Numbered from the stretch's first letter, positions 1 to 9,301 are shown. The stretch: 64,000 bases of DNA from Bremerella sp. TYQ1 (GCF_020150455.1 NZ_CP083740.1:3100001-3164000), one strand, 5' to 3'. Made by a program: numbers and translations. Notes: generated by a model from the letters alone, not told the origin.

Positions 1-1473
1 GAACGCCATCACCACAACGGCAGCGCCGTAATCGCGGCAGAGTCGAGCCTTGTTGAGGAATTCTTCCTCTCCTTCCTTGAGGCTGATCGAGTTGACGATC
101 GACTTGCCCTGGACGCAGCGTAGCCCCGCTTCGATAACCGACCACTTCGAGCTGTCGATCATGATCGGCACTTTGCAGATATCTGGCTCGGCAGCGATCA
201 GGTTCAAGTAGCGTGTCATGGCCGCTTCGCCGTCGAGGAGCGCGTCGTCCATGTTGACGTCGATCACGTTGGCGCCACTTTCAACTTGCTGCAGCGCGAC
301 GGCAATCGCTTCCTCGAAATGCTCTTCCCGAATCAGTCGAGCAAAGCGACGCGACCCTGTCACGTTGGTCCGTTCACCGATCATCACGAAGTTGGTGTTC
401 GGCGTGATCGTGAACGGTTCCTGACCACTCAAACGTGTCAGTTCTTCTTGCTTGTGCAACGGGCGCGGCTCGAAGTCGCGCATTGTGTCGGCGATCGCTT
501 TAATGTGCGCTGGCGTGCTACCGCAGCACCCGCCGACGATGTTGAGCCAGCCATTCTCGGCGAATTCGCGGATGGTCGCAGCCATTTGATCGGGAGTTTG
601 ATCGTACTCGCCCATTTCGTTCGGCAAGCCGGCATTGGGATGGCAGCTGATGTAGCAGGACGAAATCGACGACAGTTCCTGCACGTACGGCCGCATCAAC
701 TCGGCCCCGAGGGCACAGTTGATACCAACGCTGAGCATAGGGAAGTGCGACACCGAGTTCCAAAACGCTTCAACTGTCTGCCCCGAGAGCGTTCGACCGG
801 AAGCGTCGGTGATGGTGACCGACGTCATCACCGGCAGCTCGATTTGCTTCTCGCGATAGTACTTCTCGATCGCGAACAGACACGCCTTCAGATTCAACGT
901 GTCGAACGTCGTTTCAGGAAAGAGAATATCAGCGCCCGCTTGCACCATGGCATCGATCTGCACCAGGTACGAATCGACCAACTGATTGAACGTGACGTCG
1001 CGGAAGCCAGGGTCTTCGATGCGTCGCGAGATCGAAGCCGTTTTGCTTGTCGGGCCGATCGACCCGGCCACGTAACGCAAGTTATCGGGATCGCGGTCGT
1101 TGTATTCGTCGACCACCTTCTTGGCCAGCTTGACCGCGGCGACATTGATGTCGGTTGCCAGCGATTCGCTTAGTGCGAACTCGTCCATGGCAATCGGGGT
1201 AGCACCAAAGGTGTTCGTTTCGATAATGTTGGCGCCCGCCTCGAGGAAGTCGCGGTGGATGCCTTCAATGATGTCAGGCTTCGTCAAGCAAAGCAGATCG
1301 CTGAAATTGCGAAGGTCTTTTTCTTCGTTAGCGAATTGCTCGCCACGGACATCCGCTTCGGTCAGCTTGAACTTCTGAATCATGGTCCCCATGGCACCAT
1401 CGAGAATCAGAATCCGTTTTTGAATGTCGTCGAAGATCGGGTGCTGTCGGCCGGCGAATCGGGGACCTGGCAT
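1..1473 (-). CDS. metH: Methionine synthase (cobalamin-dependent), N-terminal part; runs off the window
   Basis: The visible 491 residues are the homocysteine-binding module followed by the start of the pterin-binding module of B12-dependent methionine synthase, which moves a methyl group from methyltetrahydrofolate to homocysteine in the cytosol. Seen directly: the N-terminal motif [11 protein letters not shown], the zinc-ligand region GINCALG, and the pair of cysteines in GGCCGSTP that complete the zinc site. The pterin domain begins at [16 protein letters not shown]. The ATG at 1473 is preceded by GGAAG about 8 bases upstream. The B12-binding and activation domains would lie to the left of base 1 and cannot be judged. 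No cobalamin or SAM riboswitch could be recognised upstream. The family call is very secure. Confidence 0.95.
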   Translation of the reverse strand, partial: MPGPRFAGRQHPIFDDIQKRILILDGAMGTMIQKFKLTEADVRGEQFANEEKDLRNFSDLLCLTKPDIIEGIHRDFLEAGANIIETNTFGATPIAMDEFALSESLATDINVAAVKLAKKVVDEYNDRDPDNLRYVAGSIGPTSKTASISRRIEDPGFRDVTFNQLVDSYLVQIDAMVQAGADILFPETTFDTLNLKACLFAIEKYYREKQIELPVMTSVTITDASGRTLSGQTVEAFWNSVSHFPMLSVGINCALGAELMRPYVQELSSISSCYISCHPNAGLPNEMGEYDQTPDQMAATIREFAENGWLNIVGGCCGSTPAHIKAIADTMRDFEPRPLHKQEELTRLSGQEPFTITPNTNFVMIGERTNVTGSRRFARLIREEHFEEAIAVALQQVESGANVIDVNMDDALLDGEAAMTRYLNLIAAEPDICKVPIMIDSSKWSVIEAGLRCVQGKSIVNSISLKEGEEEFLNKARLCRDYGAAVVVMAF

Positions 1474-1790
1474 GGGCTGCTTCCGGAGAACTGAAATGCC
1501 TGCCACAGAACGAGTTGAGTGCTGTCAGCTGCCGTGCTGTCAGATAGCATCCCGTTCCTTGGCAAGGAAAAATCTATGCTTCAAACCTACCAAATATCCC
1601 AAATTTCCGGTTTGGTCACAACCGGCAGGGATTGGCAGCTAATCGCTAAAGTTTACCTAGCCAGAATCCTTGATTTTTCTTATCTAGAGCTAAAGACCGT
1701 TACAAACCGAACCGATGGATAGGACAACGGGCCACAATCAGCGCGTGGCCGTTGTGCGTCGATCTCACGTCAGGCAAGGAAGCCGAAACG
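1474..1790. other. Divergent intergenic region between metH and the 1.8 kb operon
   Basis: This 317-base stretch must carry promoters for metH (leftward) and for the gene cluster to the right. I see no credible gene. Two alternative small dyads share bases: CCGGTT (1607-1612) with AACCGG (1620-1625), and ACCAAA near 1590 with TTTGGT near 1612. They cannot form together, so they could be a switch, but both are short and chance is a fair explanation. An AAGGA ribosome binding site lies at 1776-1780, ahead of the ATG at 1791. Confidence 0.4.
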
Positions 1791-3074
1791 ATGACGAAAC
1801 CATTGGGAACTCCCCAAAACCGTGATCACCAAGACTCTCAAGGTACCTTCTACGGTCATCCGATCGTAATCCGTGTGAAGGACCTGACCTGGCAGCCGCC
1901 AGTGGAAGAGGCCCCCGTACCACAGGAAGACTGGGTCTCGAACCTGCTGGGAGAAGATCCGCACGAAATCGAATCGGACGATAGCTTGCTGGTTCATACC
2001 GCTGCCGCACCGATTCCAATGCCGGAACCGGTTGCCGACTTGCCACCGACTCCGGTCGTCCCTGCTGCGGCGCCATCGGCGAAGAACGATCCTCTCGGTC
2101 CAACCAAGCCAAGCTATATCCACAACTCCAGCGAAGGTCGCACTCAGCGACGTGCTTCGTTAATCAGCGGGCAGTGGAAGAACCGACTTGCCCTCGGCGG
2201 GATGGCCGTTTCGCTTCTGTTTGTCAGCGTCTGGGCACTTTCCAGCGGTGGCGGTGGCGAAGAACCTCCCGTCAGCGAAGTCGAGCAAGAGCTGTTTGTC
2301 GACACCGGCGAACTGGGCCCTGCCCCGACTTGGGACGGCAATCCGGCCGCGAGCGATCCAAATGAAACAATTACGCTGGAACCAATGGGTTCTTCCAGTG
2401 TTCCGCAAATGGCTTCGGCACCGTCGCGAGACATCTCGCCAAGCCCAGCGATGTCGAACCCATCGCATCAGGCCCAACTACCTAACATTTCTACCGCCGA
2501 CGAGCTGGACTACGCTCCACCGGCTGGCAACTATAACAACCCTGTGGAAGGGATGCCTGCCAACGAAGCTCCTGCAGACACGTACATCCCGCAGTTTGGT
2601 CCGTCGAACAAAAACCCTGACTTTGAAGCACCAGCAGACGATTCCTATTCGCCTAGCTATGGCGGTGCTCCAACGGAAGCCTATGTTCCTTCGTTCGACG
2701 GCGGTCCTTCGCAGCCATCGTCGGCACCATCGATGAAATTGAACGCTCCTCGAACGTCGCAGTACCCTTCGGCCAATCCAAATTCGGCTGAACGTCACTG
2801 GATGCTTCAGGAAGGCAAGCTGGCCGAGCGAAATCCTTCGGGCAACTCGCTGCCAACCAGTTCGCAGTTACCGCAGATTGTCGAAGGTCCACAGTACCAG
2901 GCCGATCTGCCAGTGGTGAACAACCAACCGCCACAGAACAACATGCCAAGCATGCCGAATCAAAACGACGTTTACGGGTACGGTCCTTACCCAGGCTCGG
3001 CCATTCCTCAAGAGGCCAACCAGCCGCGAGCACGTCTCGGTGGCGTCGAGCGTCTTGATATGGAAACCCGGTAA
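1791..3074 (+). CDS. Single-pass membrane protein with long Pro/Ser/Asn-rich exterior, function unknown
   Basis: This 427-residue protein has a cytoplasmic N-terminal half of about 130 residues, one membrane segment at about 132-151, and about 270 outward-facing residues rich in Pro, Ser, Asn and Tyr without a recognisable fold. The ATG at 1791 is preferred over an upstream TTG at 1752 because AAGGA lies 10 bases before it. Its stop overlaps the ATG of the next gene by one base (TAATG), so the two are probably translationally coupled. Together with the next two genes it resembles the arrangement of a chain-length or copolymerase membrane protein with its ATPase partner, but the sequence itself shows no Wzz motif. 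Inference: a membrane anchor or adaptor for the ATPases encoded downstream. Confidence 0.7.
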   Translation: MTKPLGTPQNRDHQDSQGTFYGHPIVIRVKDLTWQPPVEEAPVPQEDWVSNLLGEDPHEIESDDSLLVHTAAAPIPMPEPVADLPPTPVVPAAAPSAKNDPLGPTKPSYIHNSSEGRTQRRASLISGQWKNRLALGGMAVSLLFVSVWALSSGGGGEEPPVSEVEQELFVDTGELGPAPTWDGNPAASDPNETITLEPMGSSSVPQMASAPSRDISPSPAMSNPSHQAQLPNISTADELDYAPPAGNYNNPVEGMPANEAPADTYIPQFGPSNKNPDFEAPADDSYSPSYGGAPTEAYVPSFDGGPSQPSSAPSMKLNAPRTSQYPSANPNSAERHWMLQEGKLAERNPSGNSLPTSSQLPQIVEGPQYQADLPVVNNQPPQNNMPSMPNQNDVYGYGPYPGSAIPQEANQPRARLGGVERLDMETR

Positions 3075-4291
3075 TGAGCCAGCTTGATCGCGCTTTTATC
3101 CGTGCTTACACCTCGGAACAACATGGCCCCACGGCAGACGCCACGGCCTCAATGGTGGAACCAGTTATGAACCAATCCCAATCTTCCCAGCAAACGCCAT
3201 CGGCTTCGGTTCGCACGATGACCCGCAAGCCAACTCTTAGCGAACTGCAGCACTGGAAGAATCAGGGCATTCGGATCGATATGCCTGGTTCGCCGCTGGT
3301 CGGTTCGTACGACGAATCGTCAGCATCCGAAAACGGAGCCGGGGAACCTACCCAAGACGAATTCGAGTTGGCCGCTAAAAACACGGCCGCCGTTTCGGAA
3401 GCCCTCGATCGCTTGATGGCACGAGCCGGTCGCAAACATACGCCGGTTCATCCCGTTTCGGCCTCGAAACCCGCTGCGGAAAAAGCGGACCTTCCAACGC
3501 CAACGGTCGAGATCGACCAGTGGGAACCTCAGTCCACGGAGGCAGCCGCCCAAGAAACGGAAGAAGGTTTCACGTTCGTCACTAACACGCTTCCTACTTC
3601 GAGTGCAGCGGAAGTGGAAGAATCGACCGACGAAGCTCCTGCAGCTGAACCAGTTGCTACTCCGGCACCAGCTTACCGTCAGCGCCGCCTGGCCCATCCT
3701 AAATGGGAAACCGAAACGCTGGCCTGGCCGGAAGAGACCGACATGATTCTCGATCTCTGCCAAGATCAATGGGAATCGCTTGCCAACAGCATTTCGGGAA
3801 GCGTGAAGTCGCTTGCTCTTGTTTCGCTGGGCGAAGGATGTGGCTGCTCGACGATGACTGCTTGCCTGGCCAAGCTACTGGCTTCGCAGAACCGCCGCGT
3901 CCTGATCATCGACGAAGGTAGCGGTACCGAAAGCCTGACGGTTCGCCTGGGACTTGCCGAAGGTTATCCGGCCGACACCGAACCAGCCGAAACGTTGTAC
4001 GAAGGCATGATCCAAGCTGCCGATCAGCCAATCGCCATTTTGCCGGCCGGTTACCGCCAACTGGGTGATCTCTCGGCGAACGAGCTCCAACAGTTTGCCA
4101 GCGATTTCGATGTTGTCCTGTGGGATGGCGGCGATCGTCCAGAAGTTTGGCAACGACTTGCATTGCTGAATAGTGTGCTGGTCGTTCGCGATGCTCGCGG
4201 CACACACGATCAGGAACTGAGCCAAATCCTGCCGAAGCTGCAGCAGCGTAAGATCAACGTGATCGGAATCGCCGACAACTTCTGGCGATAA
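3074..4291 (+). CDS. ParA/BY-kinase-like protein with degenerate P-loop
   Basis: This is a 405-residue soluble protein. Residues 1-220 are low complexity and acidic. From about 240 it reads like the SIMIBI NTPases used as polysaccharide tyrosine kinases (CpsD/CapB) or MinD/ParA: SLALVSLGEGCGCSTM at 246-261, then RRVLIIDEG at 274-282, and a later VVLWDGG strand. The invariant P-loop lysine is missing: the loop reads GEGCGCST (253-260), with cysteine where lysine is expected. It may therefore bind nucleotide weakly or act as a pseudo-ATPase. No C-terminal tyrosine cluster is present. Translation is likely coupled to the gene before (TAATG). A frameshift is unlikely because the fold continues on both sides. 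Confidence 0.75.
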   Translation: MSQLDRAFIRAYTSEQHGPTADATASMVEPVMNQSQSSQQTPSASVRTMTRKPTLSELQHWKNQGIRIDMPGSPLVGSYDESSASENGAGEPTQDEFELAAKNTAAVSEALDRLMARAGRKHTPVHPVSASKPAAEKADLPTPTVEIDQWEPQSTEAAAQETEEGFTFVTNTLPTSSAAEVEESTDEAPAAEPVATPAPAYRQRRLAHPKWETETLAWPEETDMILDLCQDQWESLANSISGSVKSLALVSLGEGCGCSTMTACLAKLLASQNRRVLIIDEGSGTESLTVRLGLAEGYPADTEPAETLYEGMIQAADQPIAILPAGYRQLGDLSANELQQFASDFDVVLWDGGDRPEVWQRLALLNSVLVVRDARGTHDQELSQILPKLQQRKINVIGIADNFWR

Positions 4292-4320
4292 TCAGCGTTA
4301 GGCAACCAGCGGAAGCACGA

Positions 4321-5145
4321 ATGTACGAAGCGTACTGGAAACTCAAGACTCGCCCCTTCGAGAATACTTACTCGGAAGCGTCGTATTACCCGGCCGAGTC
4401 TGCCCAGGCCGCGCTCTTGAAGCTTCGTTACGCAGTCGAAAATCGCCGCGGTGCCGCGATCCTTGCGGGAGCATGTGGCTTGGGCAAGAGCTTGCTCGCT
4501 CGCACGTTGCTGATGCAGCTTCCCGAGTCGTTTTCGCCGAAGGCACATCTTGTTTTCCCAAAACTGCCGAGCGATTCACTGATTCCCTACCTGCTGCTGA
4601 ACCTTGGCCGTGGCCAACGTTCCGGCGAATCGCAACGTAGCCCCAGCGAAAGCATCTGGCAGCTTCAACAGTTCCTGTCCGAAAATACTCGGTCAGGCCA
4701 TCATGCGGTCGTCGTTGTGGACGATGCCCATTTGCTGTCGGATCATTCTTCGCTGGAAACATTGCGCCTGCTGACCAATTTCGAGACCGACGGCAAACTC
4801 GATCTGACGCTGGTACTTGTCGGTCAAACGGCGATTATTCCTGCGATCGAACGTTTTCCTTCGCTGGAAAGCCGTATCGGTGTCAAGTCGCTGATGCGTT
4901 GCTTTACGCCAGACGAAACGGCGGCCTATGTCACGCATCGCCTGCGTGTGGCGGGATGCGAAGGGGAAATCTTCGTGCCGGAAGGGCTCCAGCGACTATT
5001 CGAGATCACGCGAGGCAATCCGCGTGAAATCAATCGCCTATGCGACTTGGCCTTGCTAATTGGCTATGCAGAAGAAATTCGCCAGATCGACGCCGCTCAA
5101 GTTGAATCGATCCACGACGAATTGGTCACCGTCGTTCCTGAATAA
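4321..5145 (+). CDS. ExeA-like AAA ATPase
   Basis: This 274-residue cytoplasmic ATPase is of the ExeA/GspA or TniB type. The opening MYEAYWKLKTRPFENT is typical of these proteins (Y..F.L...PF). Walker A is GACGLGKS at about 50-57, Walker B VVVVDDAH at about 130-137, and an arginine-rich sensor region GNPREINRLCD lies near the C-terminus. There is no C-terminal membrane or peptidoglycan-binding domain, unlike full-length ExeA. The start ATG at 4321 follows GGAAG with usual spacing, 29 bases after the previous gene, so it belongs to the same operon. Homologues accompany type II secretion, type IV pili and exopolysaccharide/XrtA loci. Which of these applies here cannot be told from the sequence. 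Confidence 0.85.
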   Translation: MYEAYWKLKTRPFENTYSEASYYPAESAQAALLKLRYAVENRRGAAILAGACGLGKSLLARTLLMQLPESFSPKAHLVFPKLPSDSLIPYLLLNLGRGQRSGESQRSPSESIWQLQQFLSENTRSGHHAVVVVDDAHLLSDHSSLETLRLLTNFETDGKLDLTLVLVGQTAIIPAIERFPSLESRIGVKSLMRCFTPDETAAYVTHRLRVAGCEGEIFVPEGLQRLFEITRGNPREINRLCDLALLIGYAEEIRQIDAAQVESIHDELVTVVPE

Positions 5146-5195
5146 ACGCCCCCCTGCCCTGGCGGCGACGCTTGTGCCTATTAGAATCAATCGGC

Positions 5196-6719
5196 GTGAG
5201 CACCAACGAGCCAAGTCCGTCCCCTGATATTCCTTCGTGGCGGACGACTGCGCTATTGGCAAGTAGCCTCGCGATGGTGGCTGTTGCTCTTCGCTTGCCG
5301 GCGATCTCGGAAAGCCTTTGGGTTGACGAGCTTCATACGGCCTGGGTGGTCTCGGATGCGATTCAAGATGTCCCGCAACGCGCTGCGATGGGGAATCAGG
5401 CATCGCTCTACTTCTATCTCGTTTGGCTGGGAACGCAGCTAACCGGTCTGCATGAGTGGTCACTGCGTCTGCCGTCGCTGATCGGTAGCGTCTGTGCGGT
5501 AGGGGGAATCGTTGGGATTGCTCACCGCTGGACACGCAGCAGCTGGATTGCCCTAGCCGCCGGCATGCTGGCGACCGTCGATGTCGATTGGATCTTCTTT
5601 GCAACCGAAGCACGCGTTTACGGTCTCGTCCAATTGGCGGCGATTGCTCAAGTTGCTTTCGCATGGAACGCACTGGAAAAGGATCGGCGGCGCGATTGGA
5701 TTGGCCTGACTTTGGTCACCATCGTCAGTTTCTATTTGCATTACAGCACGCTGCTGTTCTCCGGTACATTGGCCATCGTACTGCTGGGACTGGCGAACCA
5801 TCGTGCGACGCGTATTCGTTTGCTCGGAGCGATTGCGTGCGTCGCTGTGGCCGTATTGATCAGCCTGCCTCATTTGATGAACATCTTCGAGCGACGAGAG
5901 AACTGGGCCAGCTTTATCTCGGCCACGTCGTGGAACGAATGGCGTCGCTGGCGAACCGCGTTCGCTTGTTTGGCCCCTGTTTCCGTTTTGGCGATTGCCA
6001 TGGGACGATGGCAAAACCTTGGCTGGGCATCGGCAGAAATACGGCGTCTGGTTTTGCTGCTGGCGGTTGTCATCGTGCCGATTGCCATCGGCTGGGTCAC
6101 AACGGCCACCGATATCGCGGCACTGTTTTTCGGACGATACCTGATTTCATCCGAGAGTCTCATTCCACTGTTGTTTGCCGCAACAGCCGTTTTGATTCCG
6201 CCGCCATGGTGGCGACGGGGGGCGATCTTGTTGGGATTGGGCATCGCGTTGGCTTGGCGAACGCCTGCCTACTTGGGGCCGATGCGAGGAGAAGATTGGC
6301 GGACGGTCGTTCACGCTGCTTCGGCAGAACTGAAAGCGAATGAAGCAACTACCGACGTTTTGATTTCCGCAGGTCTGATCGAATCGGACATCCTTCGGCT
6401 CGACCTAGACGATCTCGATTTATGGGAAACATATGCCCGATTGCCCGTGGAGTCGATCTATGCGTTGCCGTCGCACGAAGGGCAATCGTTTGGACTGACA
6501 TACACCGACCCTGGCCAAGCGACGCCGAGCTATTTGGCCAACTCGAACGCGGACAGTCGCGTTTTTCTGATCATCCGTGGCAGCGAGTCGTATGCGGATC
6601 AGGTCGTGCAGAACTTCGTCGAGTCGGTGCCGGAGCGAACCTACGAGATCCACAAGCCGGAAGTGCAGGCGGCTCGTGTACAGTGGAGAATTCTTTCGCC
6701 CCGGAAAACGGACGATTAA
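5196..6719 (+). CDS. GT-C family membrane glycosyltransferase (GT39/ArnT-like)
   Basis: This is a 507-residue multi-pass membrane protein with about ten hydrophobic segments. The first luminal loop carries ESLWVDELHT, the acidic DE motif shared by PMT/ArnT-type GT-C transferases that use polyprenyl-phosphate sugars. A second conserved-looking stretch is FFATEARVYGL. The C-terminal 130 residues are soluble and predicted to face outside. Start is uncertain: GTG at 5196 gives a sensible N-terminus, while the earlier TTG at 5172 lies in poor context. It follows the ExeA-like ATPase by 50 bases, so it may be the last gene of that operon. Inference: transfers a sugar to lipid, polysaccharide or protein at the outer face of the cytoplasmic membrane. 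Confidence 0.8.
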   Translation: MSTNEPSPSPDIPSWRTTALLASSLAMVAVALRLPAISESLWVDELHTAWVVSDAIQDVPQRAAMGNQASLYFYLVWLGTQLTGLHEWSLRLPSLIGSVCAVGGIVGIAHRWTRSSWIALAAGMLATVDVDWIFFATEARVYGLVQLAAIAQVAFAWNALEKDRRRDWIGLTLVTIVSFYLHYSTLLFSGTLAIVLLGLANHRATRIRLLGAIACVAVAVLISLPHLMNIFERRENWASFISATSWNEWRRWRTAFACLAPVSVLAIAMGRWQNLGWASAEIRRLVLLLAVVIVPIAIGWVTTATDIAALFFGRYLISSESLIPLLFAATAVLIPPPWWRRGAILLGLGIALAWRTPAYLGPMRGEDWRTVVHAASAELKANEATTDVLISAGLIESDILRLDLDDLDLWETYARLPVESIYALPSHEGQSFGLTYTDPGQATPSYLANSNADSRVFLIIRGSESYADQVVQNFVESVPERTYEIHKPEVQAARVQWRILSPRKTDD

Positions 6720-7774
6720 GAAGCGTCGAGCGTCGATTCGATTCGCTTGAGCGCGTCGTCGAGTCGTTGAAGATCGACCGAATCGATATCGTTCGCTTCT
6801 GCTTGTTCGATCCGCTTGAGCGTTGCGGAAAGTCGTTCCCGAACCTCTTTCAGTTGCTCGTCACTCACGGCATTGCGGTTCACACGAACGTCGGCATCCA
6901 AGCGGCGGACACGCATGTTTTGCTGCATGTCGTTGAGAAACTGTTCATGCCGGGCACGCATCGCTTCGATCTGTTGATCCATCTCAGCAAAAGGATCGAC
7001 CCCTTCACGAGCTCGCGGAACACGGACATGCACGCGTGGCATGTTTTCCATTTGAGGAAGTCGGCGAGGACCGGCGTCGACAATCTTGGTCAGCTCTTCC
7101 AGCTTGGCAAACGCTGCGGCGTCTTTTTCTCGCAGCTTATCGACACTTTCGGCTTCGACCGTTTCCTGCTTCCCATTGGGCAAGTGGAACGTGACGCAGA
7201 CATGGCCGTTGGCTGAAGTGCGAGCGACGACACGCTGGCCGTTCTCGGTGACGTCGATCGTCTTTTCGCCGTTGCCATTGTTCGAGATCCGGACCGAGCG
7301 ATTGAAGTTGCCGGCCGGCATGATCGGCGGCTGCTGGGGGGCGTCCTCGGCAATGCGATGAGGGCCAAGTTTTCGTTTGAGTTGTTCGATCGCTTCTTTG
7401 GCGATATAGCCGGCCGTTTGATTGCCACTGGCAGCAAGACGTCTCAGGGAGGACAACGCGAGCGTAGATGTTTCTTCGTCAGGCGAGCCGGCAAAGTTCT
7501 TCAGCAAGTCGACCGAGCGGCTTGCGACTTCTCCGGTTCCTGTCAGGGCCGCGTTTTCGATGGCGGGAATGGCATCTTTGCCGAGCTTGGTTAGCTCTTC
7601 GGCCGCTTCTTGACGCGCGGCAAATTGATTGGCATCGAGTTGCCGAACCCAACGGCGGATGATTTGCTCGCGGTCAGTATCTTCAGCCGACGATGTTTCC
7701 AGCCCGACCGCCGTGATGGCGAACAGAACAAACAGGGCTCCAACAATTGTTTTCGATACCGCAGGCAGACTCAT
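6716..7774 (-). CDS. Exported HEAT-repeat protein
   Basis: This 352-residue protein has an N-terminal signal peptide of about 30 residues, ending near TSSAED. Residues about 35-130 form two or three HEAT-like helical pairs, such as AARQEAAEELTKLGKDAIPAIENA. The middle part (about 140-215) resembles a small beta domain, and the C-terminal third is charged coiled coil. Its stop overlaps the stop region of the convergent glycosyltransferase gene by 4 bases. Proteins of this shape are common in planctomycetes and have no assigned role. Expected location is the periplasm. A perfect 17-base dyad lies about 210 bases upstream of the start, see 7985-8001. Confidence 0.75.
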   Translation of the reverse strand: MSLPAVSKTIVGALFVLFAITAVGLETSSAEDTDREQIIRRWVRQLDANQFAARQEAAEELTKLGKDAIPAIENAALTGTGEVASRSVDLLKNFAGSPDEETSTLALSSLRRLAASGNQTAGYIAKEAIEQLKRKLGPHRIAEDAPQQPPIMPAGNFNRSVRISNNGNGEKTIDVTENGQRVVARTSANGHVCVTFHLPNGKQETVEAESVDKLREKDAAAFAKLEELTKIVDAGPRRLPQMENMPRVHVRVPRAREGVDPFAEMDQQIEAMRARHEQFLNDMQQNMRVRRLDADVRVNRNAVSDEQLKEVRERLSATLKRIEQAEANDIDSVDLQRLDDALKRIESTLDAS

Positions 7775-8092
7775 CTTCAGGCCTTAGTCGATTCAGTGGG
7801 GGCTTATCTTGCGAGGTATCCGATTTTTGGATTCCCGTACTATAAGCGATCGAGATGCTCGACGCACGCCAAGCTGTACGAAACGCTCGAAGAAATGGTT
7901 GGCACGGAATCGAGGCGTTTTCCCTGATTTTCTCGGCCGAAACGCCATCGCCCCGAGAACCATAGACGAACATTCGTTCAAGATTGATCAAACTTTGATC
8001 ACAAATTACCTGATAGCATCGGCATACTGCAGCAAGCCCCTGGACGTTGAATCTTCGATATCGCGGGACAGACTTTCTACGGACAAATCGGT
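7775..8092. other. Intergenic region upstream of the HEAT-repeat gene
   Basis: This 318-base region lies between two minus-strand genes and presumably carries the promoter of the HEAT-repeat gene. A 104-codon open frame on the plus strand (7809-8123) has no ribosome binding site, an unlikely composition, and runs into the neighbouring gene, so I treat it as noise. Besides the dyad at 7985-8001 I see no further structure. Confidence 0.4.
7985..8001. promoter_or_regulatory. Perfect inverted repeat, possible operator
   Basis: TGATCAAA and TTTGATCA are exact reverse complements separated by a single C, giving a 17-base near-perfect dyad. This size and symmetry suit a dimeric transcription factor. 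It lies about 210 bases upstream of the HEAT-repeat gene and about 90 bases after the end of the FAD oxidoreductase gene. The half-site recalls the TTGAT half of FNR/CRP-type sites, but the spacing does not match them. Confidence 0.35.
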
Positions 8093-9301
8093 TTATGCCT
8101 CGTTCGATTTCCCAAGTGGTTGAGCATACAAATCGAGGTCTTCTCGATCGCCGAGAATTGCGAACACCTGGCGGATTTGATCGAGCCCGTCGGAGATAAC
8201 GTAGCTGGAATCACGACCGAAGCTCTTGGCTCCGAGAATGTAAAAGTTGGGCTCGGAATGAACGAGATTCACAATGCCTTCGGTCGAGTCGCGCAGATCG
8301 ATTTGAAGCTCGCGGAGCATTTCCAAATTTGGACGGCAGCCGACATTGGCTACGATGCGATCGAACGTATGCACCCCGCTATGCTTGCCGGCAAGGGTAA
8401 CGTGGAAGTGGCTGTTTTGGGGTTCGTAGTGAACTGCTTCGATCGTCGTTTCTGGCCAATGAGCCAAGTGACCATTTTCCTCAACGACCAGGCGATTGGC
8501 TTCGGAGGCGATCTTCGTCCGCTGCGGTAGAGGATCGTCGGCTGGCACCGCAACGGGACCACTTTGCCCAGGAGCGTTGGCTTCTCGCGTGATCCAGGTA
8601 ATGTGCGTCTCCAGCGACTCGCGTGCGAGCTTGCTCAACTCACAGATATTGGTCGCCGCGGCAAGCCCTGCCCCGACGACTAAGACTTGCTGGTTGGCAT
8701 ATCGCTCGGCATCTTTCCCCTTCAAGTTGAGCAGCCCGCAACCGAAGTGCTCGCGTGCCGCCAGTTCTCCCAGCGCCGGATTTCCGCCGGAGCCAAGATA
8801 GTTGGCTTGGCCATACACTCCACTGCAGTCGAGCACCACTTCACTCTCGAAGACATGCTCGTGTCCGTCACGATCTTTCGCCAACGTTACCAAGGGTGTA
8901 TCAGCCCTGGCTTCGTCCCCTTGATTCTCCTGTTTCGTTTGCGACTTACGCGCGATCGAGATCACCGTGTGATGCAATTTCAGGCAATCCACAATCAGAT
9001 CGGTCTCGGCCAGCGGTAAGAGATACTGGTCCAGAAACTGTTGCCCAGTGAGCATCGCGTCGTCGCTGGGCGGCCCGTAATCTTGCCGCTGAGCCGAAAG
9101 GGCCGACTTTCCCAGCGGTGTGCTGTTACTTCCGAAAGGGGTAAACATCGGAGCATGCCCCCATGCTTTTAGATGGGCTCCGACCTCCCCTGAATCGAGC
9201 AGGGTGACTTTGTAACCCAGGAAGCGAGCATACAAAGCGGCCTCGATACCGATCGGTCCGGCTCCGACAATAACGATGTGTGCGGGGGTATCTATTGCCA
9301 T
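8093..9301 (-). CDS. FAD/NAD(P)-dependent oxidoreductase
   Basis: This 402-residue cytosolic flavoprotein begins with a dinucleotide-binding fold, IVIVGAGPIGIEAALYAR (GxGxxG at 13-18), followed by an acidic residue after the second strand (LLDSGE). A second Rossmann motif, VLVVGAGLAAATNIC, lies mid-protein, and the C-terminal motif NFYILGAKSFG matches the FAD-closing G/D stretch of thioredoxin-reductase-like and flavin monooxygenase-like enzymes. No CxxC redox pair is evident, so it is not thioredoxin reductase itself. The ATG at 9301 is chosen over an upstream frame extension because AAAGG lies about 7 bases before it. Substrate unknown. No operon partner is visible. Confidence 0.8.
   Translation of the reverse strand: MAIDTPAHIVIVGAGPIGIEAALYARFLGYKVTLLDSGEVGAHLKAWGHAPMFTPFGSNSTPLGKSALSAQRQDYGPPSDDAMLTGQQFLDQYLLPLAETDLIVDCLKLHHTVISIARKSQTKQENQGDEARADTPLVTLAKDRDGHEHVFESEVVLDCSGVYGQANYLGSGGNPALGELAAREHFGCGLLNLKGKDAERYANQQVLVVGAGLAAATNICELSKLARESLETHITWITREANAPGQSGPVAVPADDPLPQRTKIASEANRLVVEENGHLAHWPETTIEAVHYEPQNSHFHVTLAGKHSGVHTFDRIVANVGCRPNLEMLRELQIDLRDSTEGIVNLVHSEPNFYILGAKSFGRDSSYVISDGLDQIRQVFAILGDREDLDLYAQPLGKSNEA

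Noticed and set aside
286..1173. Plus-strand open frame of 295 codons
   Set aside because: It lies entirely within metH on the other strand, whose conserved motifs are unmistakable. The plus frame has no family-like sequence.
1683..1694. Twelve-base word TCTAGAGCTAAA shared by two intergenic regions (also 59071-59082)
   Set aside because: The number of possible intergenic pairings in 64 kb makes one such match likely by chance. No common gene type is adjacent.
1474..1790. Possible cobalamin or SAM riboswitch before metH
   Set aside because: No B12 box or SAM aptamer pattern could be found on the minus strand.
5588..6343. Plus-strand frame of 251 codons inside the glycosyltransferase gene
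   Set aside because: Different frame of the same strand as a clear membrane protein. No motif and no ribosome binding site.
7809..8123. 104-codon frame in the 7.8-8.1 kb gap
   Set aside because: No ribosome binding site, odd composition and overlap with the FAD oxidoreductase gene.
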